DNA from: Vicugna pacos
Taxonomy: Eukaryota > Chordata > Mammalia > Artiodactyla > Camelidae
Direction: 5' to 3'
DNA length: 64,000 bases
Assembly (NCBI RefSeq): GCF_048564905.1
Contig: NC_133012.1
Location: forward strand, 16,773,646 to 16,837,645
Position numbers and translations under genes: made by a program. Below, piece by piece: positions 9,176 to 21,200 of the stretch. The notes below the pieces were generated by a model. The model ran no database searches and had not been told where the DNA came from. It saw only the letters and a list, made by a program, of their open reading frames with translations. The number at the start of each line of letters is the position of its first letter. Within the stretch, counting starts at the first letter, position 1.

Positions 9176-12110
9176 ATGTTTTGTTGCATCCCAAGATCCC
9201 GAGGTCGCGGCCCCCGGAAAGCCCGCAGCAACGGCCTTTGCCAACAGTGCCGACAGTGGGTCGGGTCTCACCCCAGGCGCCTCTGGCCTTTTGGCCAGAG
9301 GGACCGAAAGGTAACACAGGGAGGCCCAGGGCAGGCCCGCCCAGGCCGGGTCACCATTCAGACCCCACCCGGGTGGCCCCACGGCCCCTTCCTGACTGGT
9401 GGCGGTGGGGCAGTCATGTTGGGGGGGGGTCCTGCCTCAAGCAAGAGCAGGCTGAGGAAGGGTCAGAGGCCTGGGGGGCCGATCACGTCCCCAGCCTGGG
9501 TCCAAGTGGGCTGGCTGGGATGTGGAGAACCGGGGCAGGGCCCTGCTGCCCGAGGTGGCGCCCATGCCCTAGGGTGTGTCTCTTGCCTCCCGGGTGACTG
9601 AGATGACCAAGGTCCCAGTCGGATCTGGCAGCAGAGGGTCGAGTGGGGCAGAAGCAGGAGTGGTCCTGGCCGGGCAGGGCTCTGAGACCTCCGGACCGGG
9701 CCGGCTGCCGGTCACTGTCATTGCAGAGCCAGACACCGCAGGATCCGGGGAACCAGGACACTCATGCCACCTCTCCAAGTGAGGGGCTGGTGTGCCACAC
9801 TGTGGAAGGCCAGCACAGGCTCCAGAAGAGTCTGGGTATGAAGGGCTCCCCACCACCACGGCCTCCTGCCCAGACATCGCCCAGGTCTCTCCCCAGGATC
9901 TTGCCCAGGGCTGAGGGGCAGCTCAGCACCCCCGGCTCTGACCTGGAGCACCGTGCCCACCTCCTGGGGATTCAGGTAGAGGACCAGGAGCCCCCCGAAG
10001 CAGAGCCCAAAGGTGAGAAGGGCGGGGCCGGTGTGGGTGTGTAGGTGAGGGAGGGCGGAGGGCTGGGCCACACAGGGAGGCATCCCCAAAGTCTGTAGTT
10101 GGGACCAGAGCAAAGACTGGCCTCAGACCACCTGTCTGGAAGAATTCAGTCACAGAACAAGTGCCTGTGGGCACTTGCTCAGTGGGAGCTGCCTGCAAAG
10201 CTCTGGGAAGATTTCTGTCCTTGAAAAGGCACGTGGAAAGGGAGGCATGTGGGTACCTTTTTCCAGGTTGTGCCTGAGCAGAACCACTAGACTTAAAGCT
10301 CTCTCCACGTCCAACAGTTACAGGTCCAGAGCAGGCAGAGGCAGGGGAAGACGCCAGAAAACAAAAACAGGACCACCAGGGTCCAGCACGAGACCGCGAA
10401 CACCCTCCAGCTGCTCCTGCTGAACATGAAGATCCTGCTGCTCCAGCTGCATATGAAGAGCCTGCCGCTCCTGCTGATCTTGCCACTCCCGAAGAGCCTG
10501 CAGCTCCTACTGATCTTGCCGCTCCTGAACAGCCTGCAGCTCCTGAAGAGCCCGCCGCTCCTGAAGCGCCTGCCATTCCTGCTGATCTAGCTGCTCCTGA
10601 AGAGCCTGCTGCTCCTGCTCATCTAGCCGCTCCTGAACAGCCTGCAGCTCCTGAAAAGCCTGCAGCTCCTGAAGAGCCTGCCGCTCCTGCTGATCTTGCC
10701 ACTCCTGAAGAGCCTGCTGCTCCTGCTGCTCTAGCCGCTCCTGAAGAGCCCGCCACTCCTGAAGAACCTGCCGCTCCTGCTGATCTAGCCGCTCCTGAAG
10801 AGCCCGCCATTCCTGCTGATCAAGCCGCTCCTGAAGAGCCTGCCGCTTCTGCTGATCTAGCCGCTCCTGAAGAGCCTGCCGCTCCTGAAGAGCCCGCCGA
10901 TCCTGAAGAGCCTGCTGTTCCTGCTGATCTAGCCGCTCCTGAAGCGCCTGCCATTCCTGCTGATCTAGCCACTCCTGAAGAGCCCGCTGCTCCTGCTAAT
11001 CTAGCCGCTCCTGAACAGCCTGCAGCTCCTGAAGAGCCTGCCGCTCCTGCTGATCTTGCCACTCCTGAAGAGCCTGCCGCTCCTGCTGCTCTAGCCGCTC
11101 CTGAAGAGCCCGCCACTCCTGAAGAACCTGCCGCTCCTGCTGATCTAGCCGCTCCTGAAGAGCCTGCCGCTCCTGCTGATCTTGCCACTCCTGAAGACCC
11201 TGCAGCTCCTGCTGATCTTGCCACTCCTGAAGAGCCTGCAGCTCCTGCTGATCTTGCCGCTCCTGAAGAGCCCGCTACTCCTGAAGAGCCCGCCGCTCCT
11301 GCTGATCTTGCCACTCCTGAAGAGCCTGCAGCTCCTGCTGATCTTGCCGCTCCTGAACAGCCTGCAGCTACTGAAGAGCCCGACGCTCCTGAAGAACCTG
11401 CCGCTCCTGCAGATCTAGCCGCTCCTGAAGAGCCCGCCATTCCTGCTGATCTAGCCGCTCCTGAAGCGCCTGCCGCTCCTGCTGATCTAGCCACTCCAGA
11501 AGAGCCCGCTGCTCCTGATCATCTAGCCGCTCCAGAACAGCCTGCAGCTCTTGAAAAGCCTGCAGCTCCTGAAGAGCCTGCCGCTCCTGCTGCTCTAGCC
11601 GCTCCTGAAGAGCCCGCTGCTCCTGCTGATCTAGCCGCTCCTGAAGAGCCCGCCGCTCCTGAAGAGCCCGCCGGTCCTGCTGATCTAGCCGCTCCTGAAG
11701 AGCCTGAAGCTCCTGAAGAGCCTGCCGCTCCTGCTGATCTTGCCACCCCTGAAGAGCCTGCAGCTCCTGCTGATCTTGCCGCTCCTGAAGAGCCCGCCGC
11801 TCCTGAAGAACCTGCCGTTCCTGCTGATCTAGCCGCTCCTGAAGAGCCTGCCGCTCCTGCTGATCTTGCTGCTCCTGAAAAGCCTGCAGATCCTGCACCT
11901 GCACCTGCGCCGCTGGGCAGTGGAGAACCATTTCGGGCATCATCACCCCTTAGGGCTGAGCCCCCTCTGCCCCCTCCTACACCTTCTCCAAAATCCCAAC
12001 ATGTATCCCCTCCCCTACCCGAAGTTGACTTCCCTACCCCTGAATTTGCTTTTGTTTTCTTCTTCTTTAGTTTAGTTTATTTGTTTTACATCATTTATGG
12101 CATTCTATAA
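9176..12110 (+). CDS. RALGDS-derived Pro/Ala-repeat protein, three exons, copy A
   Basis: Proposed exons are 9,176-9,310, 9,727-10,012 and 10,324-12,110, joining to 735 codons. Donors are AAG|GTAACA and AAG|GTGAGA; acceptors are CATTGCAG and GTTACAG; phases 0 and 1 match at both junctions. Residues 1-45 start MFCCIPRSRG and are basic with a CC pair. Residues 46-141 (exon 2) end with PGSDLEHRAHLL and EPPEAEP, matching from memory the end of the REM region of RALGDS (PGSDLERRAHLL). Residues about 168-661 are 6/12-residue repeats of the EEPAAP-ADLAAP type. Residues 715-735 are hydrophobic and reach the C-terminus. The REM core, CDC25 RasGEF and Ras-association domains are not encoded, so exchange-factor activity is not expected. 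A membrane tail anchor is an inference. Expression is untested. Confidence 0.68.
10404..11885 (+). repeat. Coding minisatellite (18/36-bp), copy A
   Basis: The array is built of 18-bp steps, often paired as 36 bp: a step encoding EEPAAP and a step encoding ADLAAP, with variants such as ADLATP, EQPAAP and EAPAIP. One plus frame stays open from end to end. In the other two plus frames the shared words CTGATCTAG and CTCCTGAAG give repeated stops. Length change in multiples of 18 bp keeps the coding frame. Human RALGDS also has a Pro/Ala/Glu-rich linker at this place, so this may be an expanded form of it. Confidence 0.9.
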
Positions 12111-12132
12111 TTTTCCATTTCCCACTTCCTTT

Positions 12133-12138
12133 AATAAA
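12133..12138 (+). terminator. AATAAA poly(A) signal, copy A
   Basis: A canonical AATAAA lies 23 nt after the stop codon of the RALGDS-derived gene, followed by a T-rich tract. This implies a very short 3' untranslated region if it is used. Confidence 0.6.
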
Positions 12139-12515
12139 ATACAGATTTTTTCCCTTTTAAACTGCATTTCAGGAACATTAAGTGCATTCCCATGCTGTCC
12201 GACCATCACTACCATGTAGTTTTATGCTATTTATGCCCGTGAAGTACATCCCACCACGGCCTCAAACCCCTCATCTGAGGACGGACTGATGCCTGAAATG
12301 GTGGGAGATGACAGGTGTGGGCACGTTGCTGGGATCAGAGTTGATCCCAGGGAACCCACTGTATTGATGGGCAGCAGGTTCAGTGTCCAGGTGCTCTGTT
12401 CCGGGGAGGGCGGCTAGAGATGTGCAGAGTCCCCTCCCAGCGGTCCCCGTGCCTGTGTTGGGAACTGACCATCAAGGGGGGCCTGGTGAATGAACCGGAC
12501 GCTAGAAAGGGACAC
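12139..12515. other. Tail of the unit after the RALGDS-derived gene
   Basis: 377 bp of single-copy DNA joins the poly(A) signal to the next unit start. The B counterpart is 33,320-33,696. There is no coding potential, and no junction feature such as a microsatellite or target duplication marks the unit boundary, so the true duplication breakpoint probably lies elsewhere. Confidence 0.5.
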
Positions 12516-15216
12516 CCCTAACTCCCCCAATTTGGAAGGCGGGGCTCCTTCTCCCTGCTGAGTGATGTGGCAACTGAGAATATCACACCCCCCACGCCCT
12601 AGCAGAAACTTCTCCTCTCACAGAGCCCACCCTCCCATGGGTCCCACTTTCCCCTGAACCCAGAGGCAGAGCCCCTCTGCCAGACAAGGGATGGGTAGGA
12701 GGGGTGGCTGCAACCTTACGGGAGTGGGCGTGCACCGTGCTTGACCCCTGAGCTCCCAGCTGTGCAGCAGAGGCCCAGGGAGGACTTGCCAGGGAGGGCC
12801 GCAGGGCAGGGGCAGGGCTGAGTTCTGCATGAATCCTGACTATGCGGGGGCCGAGGGACCTGGTTTTGAGCCACGTCCTGGGTCTGGGCACGATGCCTTG
12901 TGATCCCACAAGGGAGACCTCTCTGCTCTCATTGTTCAGATGGGAAGACTTGAGCCTGCCCACCTGAAGCGACGCCCTGCTTCCCCAATTGGGGAGGAGG
13001 CTGAGTTGGACTGGGCCCCACAATCTTCAAGGAAGATTGCTCTCCCCAAGGTTGGCTCTCTGGGTATAAACCTGGGCAAGGGAGTCCTGACTACCCCCTG
13101 CGCCTGCTCTGTGCTGGTAACCTCAGTACACAGAAGCCTTGAGTCTCAGTCCACCCAGGAACCAAACGTTCACCCGCCTACAGCAGAGACAACTGAGGCT
13201 CAAAGAGGAAGGTCTGCCCTGGAGATGGTGTGGAGGCCCAAGTCTCAGAAGACAGGTGAAGCCAGGGTCTCAAGGATACTGCACAAACAGGACTTCACTC
13301 TGAACTGGGAATGTTGTGGAAAGACCCTGGGGGCCAGGGTGGAGGAGATGGGAAGCAGACCAGAGCCCGGGGGAAGGCAGGGAGCCCCAGGAATGCCTCC
13401 ATGCCCTCGGCACAGGGCAGGGGAGCAGCTCTGAAGATATGACAGCCGAGGCTGCCCAGGGGGCCTTCATCACTACCACTTTGCTCGGATGACCTCAACA
13501 GCCCCATGACCACACCCATTTGACAGATGCAGACAGACACCAAGTTAGCCACCAGGCTGACAAGGAGAGGAGCTGGGATCAAATCCAGGATCAGATTCCA
13601 AGTGCTCCGCTCGCTGGCCCCAGACTAAGCCTGCCTGCCAAAACCGACCCCAGGGCCTCCCGCCTGGCACTCTATATATACCTCAGTGGGCTCCCCTGCT
13701 GAGCCATCCCATCCCATCCCATCACACTGAGACAAAAGCACAGAGGCCTGGGGTCCAGGAGACAGGACTGGTAGCAGGGCCAGGGTGGGCACGTTCTGCC
13801 CACCCCCCTTTGCTGCCCCAGCCCAGGTGTCAAGTGGAAGCCTGACTGACGTGGAAACTGGCAGTGGGTGGGAGAGACAGGATGCCCCTTAGTTTCCCTG
13901 GCAACTGCTGCAGAACTGAGTCTTTCAGGATAAATTCAAGTTAGGCCTCAGCTGCTGAAACACCCATTATTTCAAGGCTGGTTACCTTGGTGACCCAGGT
14001 GGTGAGGACGTGGTGGGAGGAGGGGGTGGAGAGGCCAGGCAGGGGGCCACCGGCTCAGAGGACAGGCTGACCCTCAGACCTAGACATGACCCTGGTCACA
14101 CACTGAGCCTTGAATTTCATCACAGACTGACCTCGGGTCCTGACACAGGGTGCCTGGCCCTTATCACAGACGAGCCCTGTTCCTGGTCCCAGACCGCCAC
14201 CTGAGCTTGGCCGCGCAACCACCACGGAGGGACACTCAGCGAGTGGTGACTGCTACTTCTGTTATCATTGCTGTGCCGTTAACGTGCGTCCCACTCACAG
14301 CTGACACCTAACGAATGTCATTCAGACTAGCGTAACCGCAATGGGGGACTGTTCGCAAGGACTCCTGGGGCCCACAGTGCTCGGCAGAGGCTCGCAGGAC
14401 CCCCTCTGCTGGGTGGCCACAGGGCTCCTGGGCTGGGTGGGCTGTGAGGGGGCAGCAGAGGAGTGGGCAAGGCTGGGGGGTGGGCTGCCCCTCCAGGCCC
14501 AGAAGGAAGCAGCCATTCTCCCCCGGCTCAACGCCCCCTCTGTCTGGAAGCCTCACTTTCATCTCATTACCTGATAAACTGAGCAAATGAACGGCAGCCA
14601 GGCAGCCTTGGCCACCCAGGAGACAGGGCACACGGTCAGGGGGCTCCCAGCCTCCTTCCCACCCTGGCGCCCCAGCCTGCAGGCTATGGCCTCTCTGGCC
14701 CACGGGGCCTCAGTCGGCCGGGATGAGGGCCCTGGGAGAGGCCCGCATCCTGCTAGGCCTTCCTGCTTCCTGGGCAGAGCTCTCCCCAGCCCAGCAGGTG
14801 AGGCAGCAGAGGCAGTGGGTCCGCCCCTGTCCATTCCTGCCCTGTCCTCGCCCACCAGGCCGGTTCCCCAGGCATCCAGGCCGTACTCCACGACCTGTGA
14901 AGTTAGGGCGTGTCCTGGGGCATGGAGTTCCTCCTCAGCCCAGTACATGGATGTGCAAATGAGGACCACAGGGGACAGGACAGCTCTCTGAATTCCCCCA
15001 CCCAGTCCCCAGTCCCCTCCACCCTAGCCCCCATGGGTCCTGACTTGGGCCATCTGTCCAGAGGCAGGCAAACGCAGAGAAGACTACCATGAGAGGGAGA
15101 GGGATACAGAGCTAAGAGGCCAGGAGAGCAGGAGAGCAGCTGCAGAGGTGCAGCCAGGCAGGGACAGAGGTGGAGGACAGGGGACAGTTGCTCAGGCCCA
15201 ACAAACACTTCCCACT

Positions 15217-18200
15217 TGAGCCTGCACATTCCTGGGCCTGCACACTGCTGGGCCTGCACAAACCTGGGCCTGCACGAACCTGGGACTCTTGACAGCCGTG
15301 CCTGCCCTCTCCTAGGCATTCACACTCCTGGAACTGCACACTCATTGGCCTGCACCCACCTGGAGCTGCACAATCATGAGCCTGCACATACTTGGGCCTG
15401 CACCCTGCTGGGCCTGCACATTTCTGGGCCTGCCTTCTCCTGGGCCCGCACAATCCCTCATCTGCACACTCCTGGGCCTGGACATTCCTGGGCCTGCAGA
15501 GTACTGGGCCTGTATACCCCTGGGCCTGCACACTCCTGTCTCTGCACACTCCGGGTTCTGCACACTCCTCGGTCTGTATACTCCTGGGCCTGTACACACC
15601 TGGGCCTGCACACTCCTCTGTCTGCACACTCCTGGGCCAGCACACCCATGGAACTGCACACTCTGGTGTCTTCACACTCCTGGGCCTGCACGCTCCTGGG
15701 CCTTTCCTCACCTGGGCCTGCCCCCAGTTCGGCCCGCCCTCTCCTGGACCTGCACACTCTTGGGCCTGCACACTCCTGGGCCTGCACACTCCTGTCTCTG
15801 CACACTCCGGGGTCTGCACACTCCTCGGTCTGTATACTCCTGGGCCTGTACACTCATGGGCCTGCCGTGGCCTTGGCCTGCACGCTCCTGGTCCTGCACA
15901 CACCTCTGTCTGCACACTCCTGGGCCTGCATACCCCTGCATCTTCACACTCCTGGGCCTGCACAACCCAGAGCCTGCACAGATCGGGGCCTCTACACACC
16001 TGGGCCAGTACACACGTGTGCTTGCTCCCCCCCGTGTCTGCAAACTCCTGGGACTGCACATTCCTGGGTCTGCACACACCTTGGCCTGCACACTCATGGG
16101 CCTGTTCCGTCTTGTGTCTGCATACCTCTGGGCCTGCACACTCCAGGGCCTGCACACACCTGGGCCTGCACGAACCTGGGCCTCTTGACTCCTGGGCCTG
16201 CCCTTTCCTAGGCCTGCCCACTCCTGTGCCTACACATTCCTGGGCCTGCACACTCCTGGACCTGTACACTCCTGGGCGTGCCCTGGCATGGGCCTGCACA
16301 CTAATGGGCCTGCACTCTCCAGGGACTGCACCCTCCTGGGCCTGCACACTCCTCTGTCTGCACACTCCTGGGCCTGCCCCAAATTGCCCTGCCCTCTCCT
16401 GTGACGGCCCTCACAAGTCCTGCACACTCCTAGGCCTGCACACTCGTGTACCTCCTCCCTCCTGTGCCTGCACACTCCTGGCCATGTACACTCATGGGCC
16501 TGCCCTCTGCATGGCGTGCACGGTCCTAGGACTCCCCATTCCTGCGCCTGGACACCCTTGGGCCTGCCCTCTCCTGGGCCTGCACACTCTGGGGCCTGCC
16601 CTCACCTGGTTCTGCACACTACTGGGACTGTACACCCCTGGACCTGTACACTGCTGTGCCTTCCCTGGTCTGGGCCTTCCCTGGCCTGGGCCTGAAAACT
16701 ACTGGGCCTGAAAACTGCTGGAACTGCACACTCATTGGCCTGCAAACTCCAGGACCTGCACAACCTTGGGCTTGAACACACCTGGGCCTGTATACTCCTG
16801 GGCCTGCACACTCCTGTCTCTGCACACTGTGGTGTTTGCACACGCCTGGGCCTGCACGAACGTGGGCCTGTACACTCCTGGGCCTGCACACACCTGAGTC
16901 TGCACACTCCGGGGTCTGCACACTCCTCGGTCTGTATACTCCTGGGTTGTACACTCCTGGGCCTGACCTGGCCTGGGCCTGCACGCTCCTGGGCCTGCAC
17001 ACTCCTCTGTCTGCACACTTCTGGGCATGCACAACCCTAGACCCTATACTCCTGGGCCTGCGCATCCCAGAGCCTGAACACACCTGGGCCTCTATACTCC
17101 TGGGCCACTACTCTCATGTGCCTGCTCCGCCCCGTGTCTACACACTCCTGGCACTGCACAGTCCTGGACCTGCACACTCCTGGGCCTGCCCTGGCCTGGG
17201 CCTGCACACTAATGGGCCTACACACACCTAGGAATGCACCCTCCTGGGCCTGCACACTCCTCTGTCTGCACACTCGTGGGCCTTCCCTGGTCTGGGCCTT
17301 CCCTGGCCTGGGCCTGCAAACTACTGGGCCTGCAAACTCCTGGAACTGCACACTCATTGGCCTGCACACTCCAGGACCTGCACAATCTTGGGCTTGAACA
17401 CACCTAGGCCTGTATACTCCTGGACCTGCACACTCCTGTCTTGCACACTCTGGTGTTTGCACACGCCTGGGCCTGCACGAACTTTGGCCTGTACACACCT
17501 GGGCCTGCACACTCCTGTATCTGCTCACTTCTGAGACTGCATACACCTGGGCATGCCCTGGCCTGGGCCTGCACACTAATGGTGCTACACCCACCTAGGA
17601 ATGCACACTCATGGGCCTGCACACTCCTGGGCCTGCCGACTCCTGAGCCTGCATTCTCCTGGTCCTTTCCTCGCCTGGGCCACCACCTATTAGGCCCGCC
17701 CTCTCTTTGACGTGCACACGCCTGGGCCTGCTCACTCCTCTGTCTGCACACCCCTGCGCCTTGACACCCCTGGACCTGCACACTCCGGGGCCTGCGCATC
17801 CCATGGCCTGCACACACCTGGGCCTCTACACTCCTGGGCCAGTACAGTCATGTGCCTGTTCCGCCCCGTGTCTGCACACTCTTGGGACCGCACAGTCCTG
17901 GCTATGCACACTCCTTGGCCTGCAGACTCCTAGGCCTGTTCGACTTCTGTCTGCACACCTCTGGGCCTGCACACTACAGGGCCTGCACATACCTGGGCCT
18001 GCACGAACCTGGGCCTCTTCACTGCTGGTCCTGCCCTCTCCTAGGCCTGCACACTCCTGGAACTGTACACTCATGGGCCTGCACACTCCTGGACCTGAAC
18101 AATCTTGAGCCTGCACAATCCTGGGCCTGTACGCTCCTGGGCCTGCACACTCCTGTGCCTGCCCTCTCTTGGCCCTGCACTCTCCTTGGCCTGCACACTC

Positions 18201-21200
18201 CTGGCCTGTTCCCTCCTGTGCCGGCACACTCCTGGGACTGCACACTCCTGGGCCTGCCCTGGCCTGGGCCTGCACCCTCCTCTGTCTGCACACTCCTGGG
18301 ACTGCACAGCCCTGAGCCTGTACACTCCTGGACCTGCACACTTCTGTCTCTGCACACTCTGGTGTCTGCACACTCCTGGACATGCACACTCCTGGGCCTG
18401 TACACTCCTAGGCCTGCCTTATCCTGGCCCTGGACACTCTTCTGTCTGCACACTCCTGGGGCTGCACACTCTTGGGCCTGCACACTCCTGGACCTGTACA
18501 ATCCTGGGCCTTCCCTGGTCTGGGTCTTCCCTGGCCTGGTCCTGCACACTAATGGGCCTGAACACTCCTGGTCCTGTACACACCTCGGCCTGCACCCTAC
18601 TGGTCCTGCACACTCCTCTGTTTGCACACACATGGAACTGCACACCCCTTGGCCTGCACACTCCCAGACCTGCACAATCTTGAGCCTGCACAATCCTGGG
18701 CCTGTACACTCCTGGGCCTACACACCCCCAGGCCTGCACACTGCTGGGCCTGCACACTCCTGAGCCTCCCTTCTCCTGGGCCTGCACAATCCCTCATCTG
18801 CACACTCCTAGGCCTGCACACCCTTGGGCCTGCACACTCCTGGGCCTGCACACTCCTGTCTCTGCACACTCCGGGGACTGCACAGTCCTCGGTCTGTATA
18901 CTCCTGGGCCTGTACACTCCTGGGCCTGCCGTGGCCTGGGCCTGCACACTCCTCAGCCTGCACACTCCTCTGTCTGCACACTCCTGGGCCTGCACACACC
19001 TGGGCAGGCACACTCCAGGGCCCTCTGACACCTGTGCCTGCACACTCTTGGGCCTGTCTTCTCCTGGGCCCGCATGAACCTGGGCCTCTTCACTGCTGGT
19101 CCTGCCCTCTCCTAAGCCTGCACACTCCTGGAACTGCACACTCATGGGCCTGCAGACTCCTGGACCTGCACAATCTTGAGCCTGCACCATCCTGGGCCTG
19201 TACGCTCCTGGGCCTGCACACTCCTGTGCCTGCCCTCTCTTGGCCCTGCACTCTCCTGTGCCTGCACACTCCTGGGCCTGCTCCCACCTATGCCTGCACC
19301 CTCCTAGGCCTGTTCCCACGTGTGCCGGCACACTCCTGGGACTGCACACTCCTGGGCCTGCACACTCCTGTGCCTGCCCTCTCTTGGCCCTGCACTCTCC
19401 TTGGCCTGCACACTCCTGGCCTGTTCCCTCCTGTGCCTGCACACTCCTGGGCCTGCTCCCACCTATGCCTGCACACTCCTAGGCCTGTTCCCACGTGTGC
19501 CGGCACACTCCTGGGACTGCACACTCCTGGGCCTGCCCTGGCCTGGGCCTGCACCCTCCTCTGTCTGCACACTCCTGGGACTGCACAGCCCTGAGCCTGT
19601 ACACTCCTGGACCTGCACACTTCTGTCTCTGCACACTCTGGTGTCTGCACACTCCTGGGCCTGTACACTCCTAGGCCTGCCCTATCCTGGCCCTGGACAC
19701 TCTTCTGTCTGCACACTCCTGGGGCTGCACACTCCTGGGCCTGCACACCCCTGGGCATGCCCTCTCCTGGGCCTGCAAACTCCTGGGCCTGCACACTCCT
19801 CTGTCTGCACACTCCGGGGCCTTCCCTCTCCTGGGCCTGCCCCCAGTTCGGCCGGCACTCTCCTGGAGCTGCACACTCCTGGGCCTGACCTATCGTACGC
19901 CTGCACAGTCCTGGATCTGCACACTTCTGGACCTGCTCCCTCCTGTGCCATCACCCTTCTGGAACTGCACATTGGGCGCCTGCACACTCCTGTGCCTGAC
20001 ACACCTGGGCCTGCACGCTCCTCGGCCTGCACACTCCTCTTGTCTGCACACTCCTCTTGTCTGCACACTCCTGGGCCTGTTCCGTCTTGTGTCTTCACAC
20101 CTCTCGGCCTGCGCACTCCAGGGCCTGAACACACCTGGGCCTGCACGAACCTGGGCCTGTTCACTCCTGGGCCTGCCCTCTCCTTGGCCGGCACGAACCT
20201 GGGCCTAAACACCCCTGGGCCTGCCCTGGCCTGGGCCTGCACACTAATGGGGCTGCACACACCTAGGAATGCACCCACCTGGGCCTACACACTCTTCTGT
20301 CTGTACACTCCTGGGCCTGCACACTCCTGGGCATGCACACTCCTCTGTCTGCACACTCCTCGGCCTACACACTCCTAGGCCTGCACACTCCTGGGCCTGC
20401 TGACCCCTGTGTCTGCACACTCTTGGGCCTGCACACACCTGGACCTGTACCATCCTGGGCCTTCCCTGGACTGGGTCTTCCCTGGCCTGGGCCTGCACAC
20501 TACTGGGCCCGCACACTTCTGCAACTGCACACTCATCGGCCTGCAAAGGCACGACCTGCACAATATTGGGCCTGAACACACATAGGCCTTTATCCTCCTG
20601 GATCTGCACACTCCTGGGCCTGCACACTGCTGGACCTGCACAGCACTGGGCCTAAACACACCTGGGCCTGCACACTCCTTCTCTGCACACTCCTATCTCT
20701 GCACACTCTGGTGTCTACACACTCCAGGGCCTGCACGAACCTAGGCCTGCTCCCTCCTGTGCCTGCATACTCCTGGGCCTGCTCCCACCTGTGCCTGCAC
20801 ACTCCTAGCCCTGTTCCCACCTGTGCTGGCACATTCCTGGGACTGCACACTTCTGTGCCTGCACACTTTTGGGCCTGCACACCCCTGGGCCTGCACACTC
20901 CTGGACCTGTACACTCCTGGGCCTTCCCTGGTCTGGGCATTCCCTGGCCTGGGCCTGCAAACTCCTGGGCCTATACACTCCTGGGCCTGCACACTCCTGT
21001 ACCTGTACACACCTGGGCCTGCCCTGGCCTGGGACTGCACACTAATGGGGCTGCACACACCTAGGAATGCACCCCCCTGGGCCTGCACACTCCTCTGTCT
21101 GCACACTCCTGGGCCTGCATAACCCTGGATCTGCACACTCCTGGGCCTGCGCATCCCAGAGCATGCACAGATCTGGGCCTCTACACACCTGGGCCAGTAC

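Larger units (their letters stand above)
1..12515. repeat. Segmental duplication unit, copy A
   Basis: The sequence from position 1 recurs at 12,516 and again at 33,697, so 1-12,515 is one period of a tandem segmental duplication. The window start is an arbitrary cut and the true unit edge may lie elsewhere. Order inside: single-copy DNA with a MIR, 16-bp minisatellite array 1 (only 1.3 kb here), an ADCY1-like orphan exon, a solo LTR, 16-bp array 2, the RALGDS-derived gene, and a short tail. Compared with B, copy A lacks 8,700 bp, all inside array 1 (pairing offset changes from 12,515 to 21,215). Outside the arrays A and B agree almost base for base; one substitution was noted near 9,357. Confidence 0.95.

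Noticed and set aside
9643-10044. Single-exon 133-codon gene starting at the ATG at 9,643
   Set aside because: Its second half is exon 2 of the RALGDS-derived gene. A good acceptor at 9,726 and the in-phase donor at 10,012 explain it better than an intronless gene.
10257-10267. Alternative acceptor TTTTTCCAG for exon 3
   Set aside because: It has a better pyrimidine tract, but splicing there in the exon 2 phase meets a stop within a few codons, while the acceptor at 10,323 stays open for 595 codons.
11368-11946. Minus-strand 192-codon frame of the QQERQALQERL type, resembling a coiled-coil or involucrin-like protein, and Gly/Ala/Ser-rich minus frames nearby
   Set aside because: They are the antisense of the plus-strand coding minisatellite, whose frame joins upstream exons with correct splice phases. 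The antisense frames have no such context.
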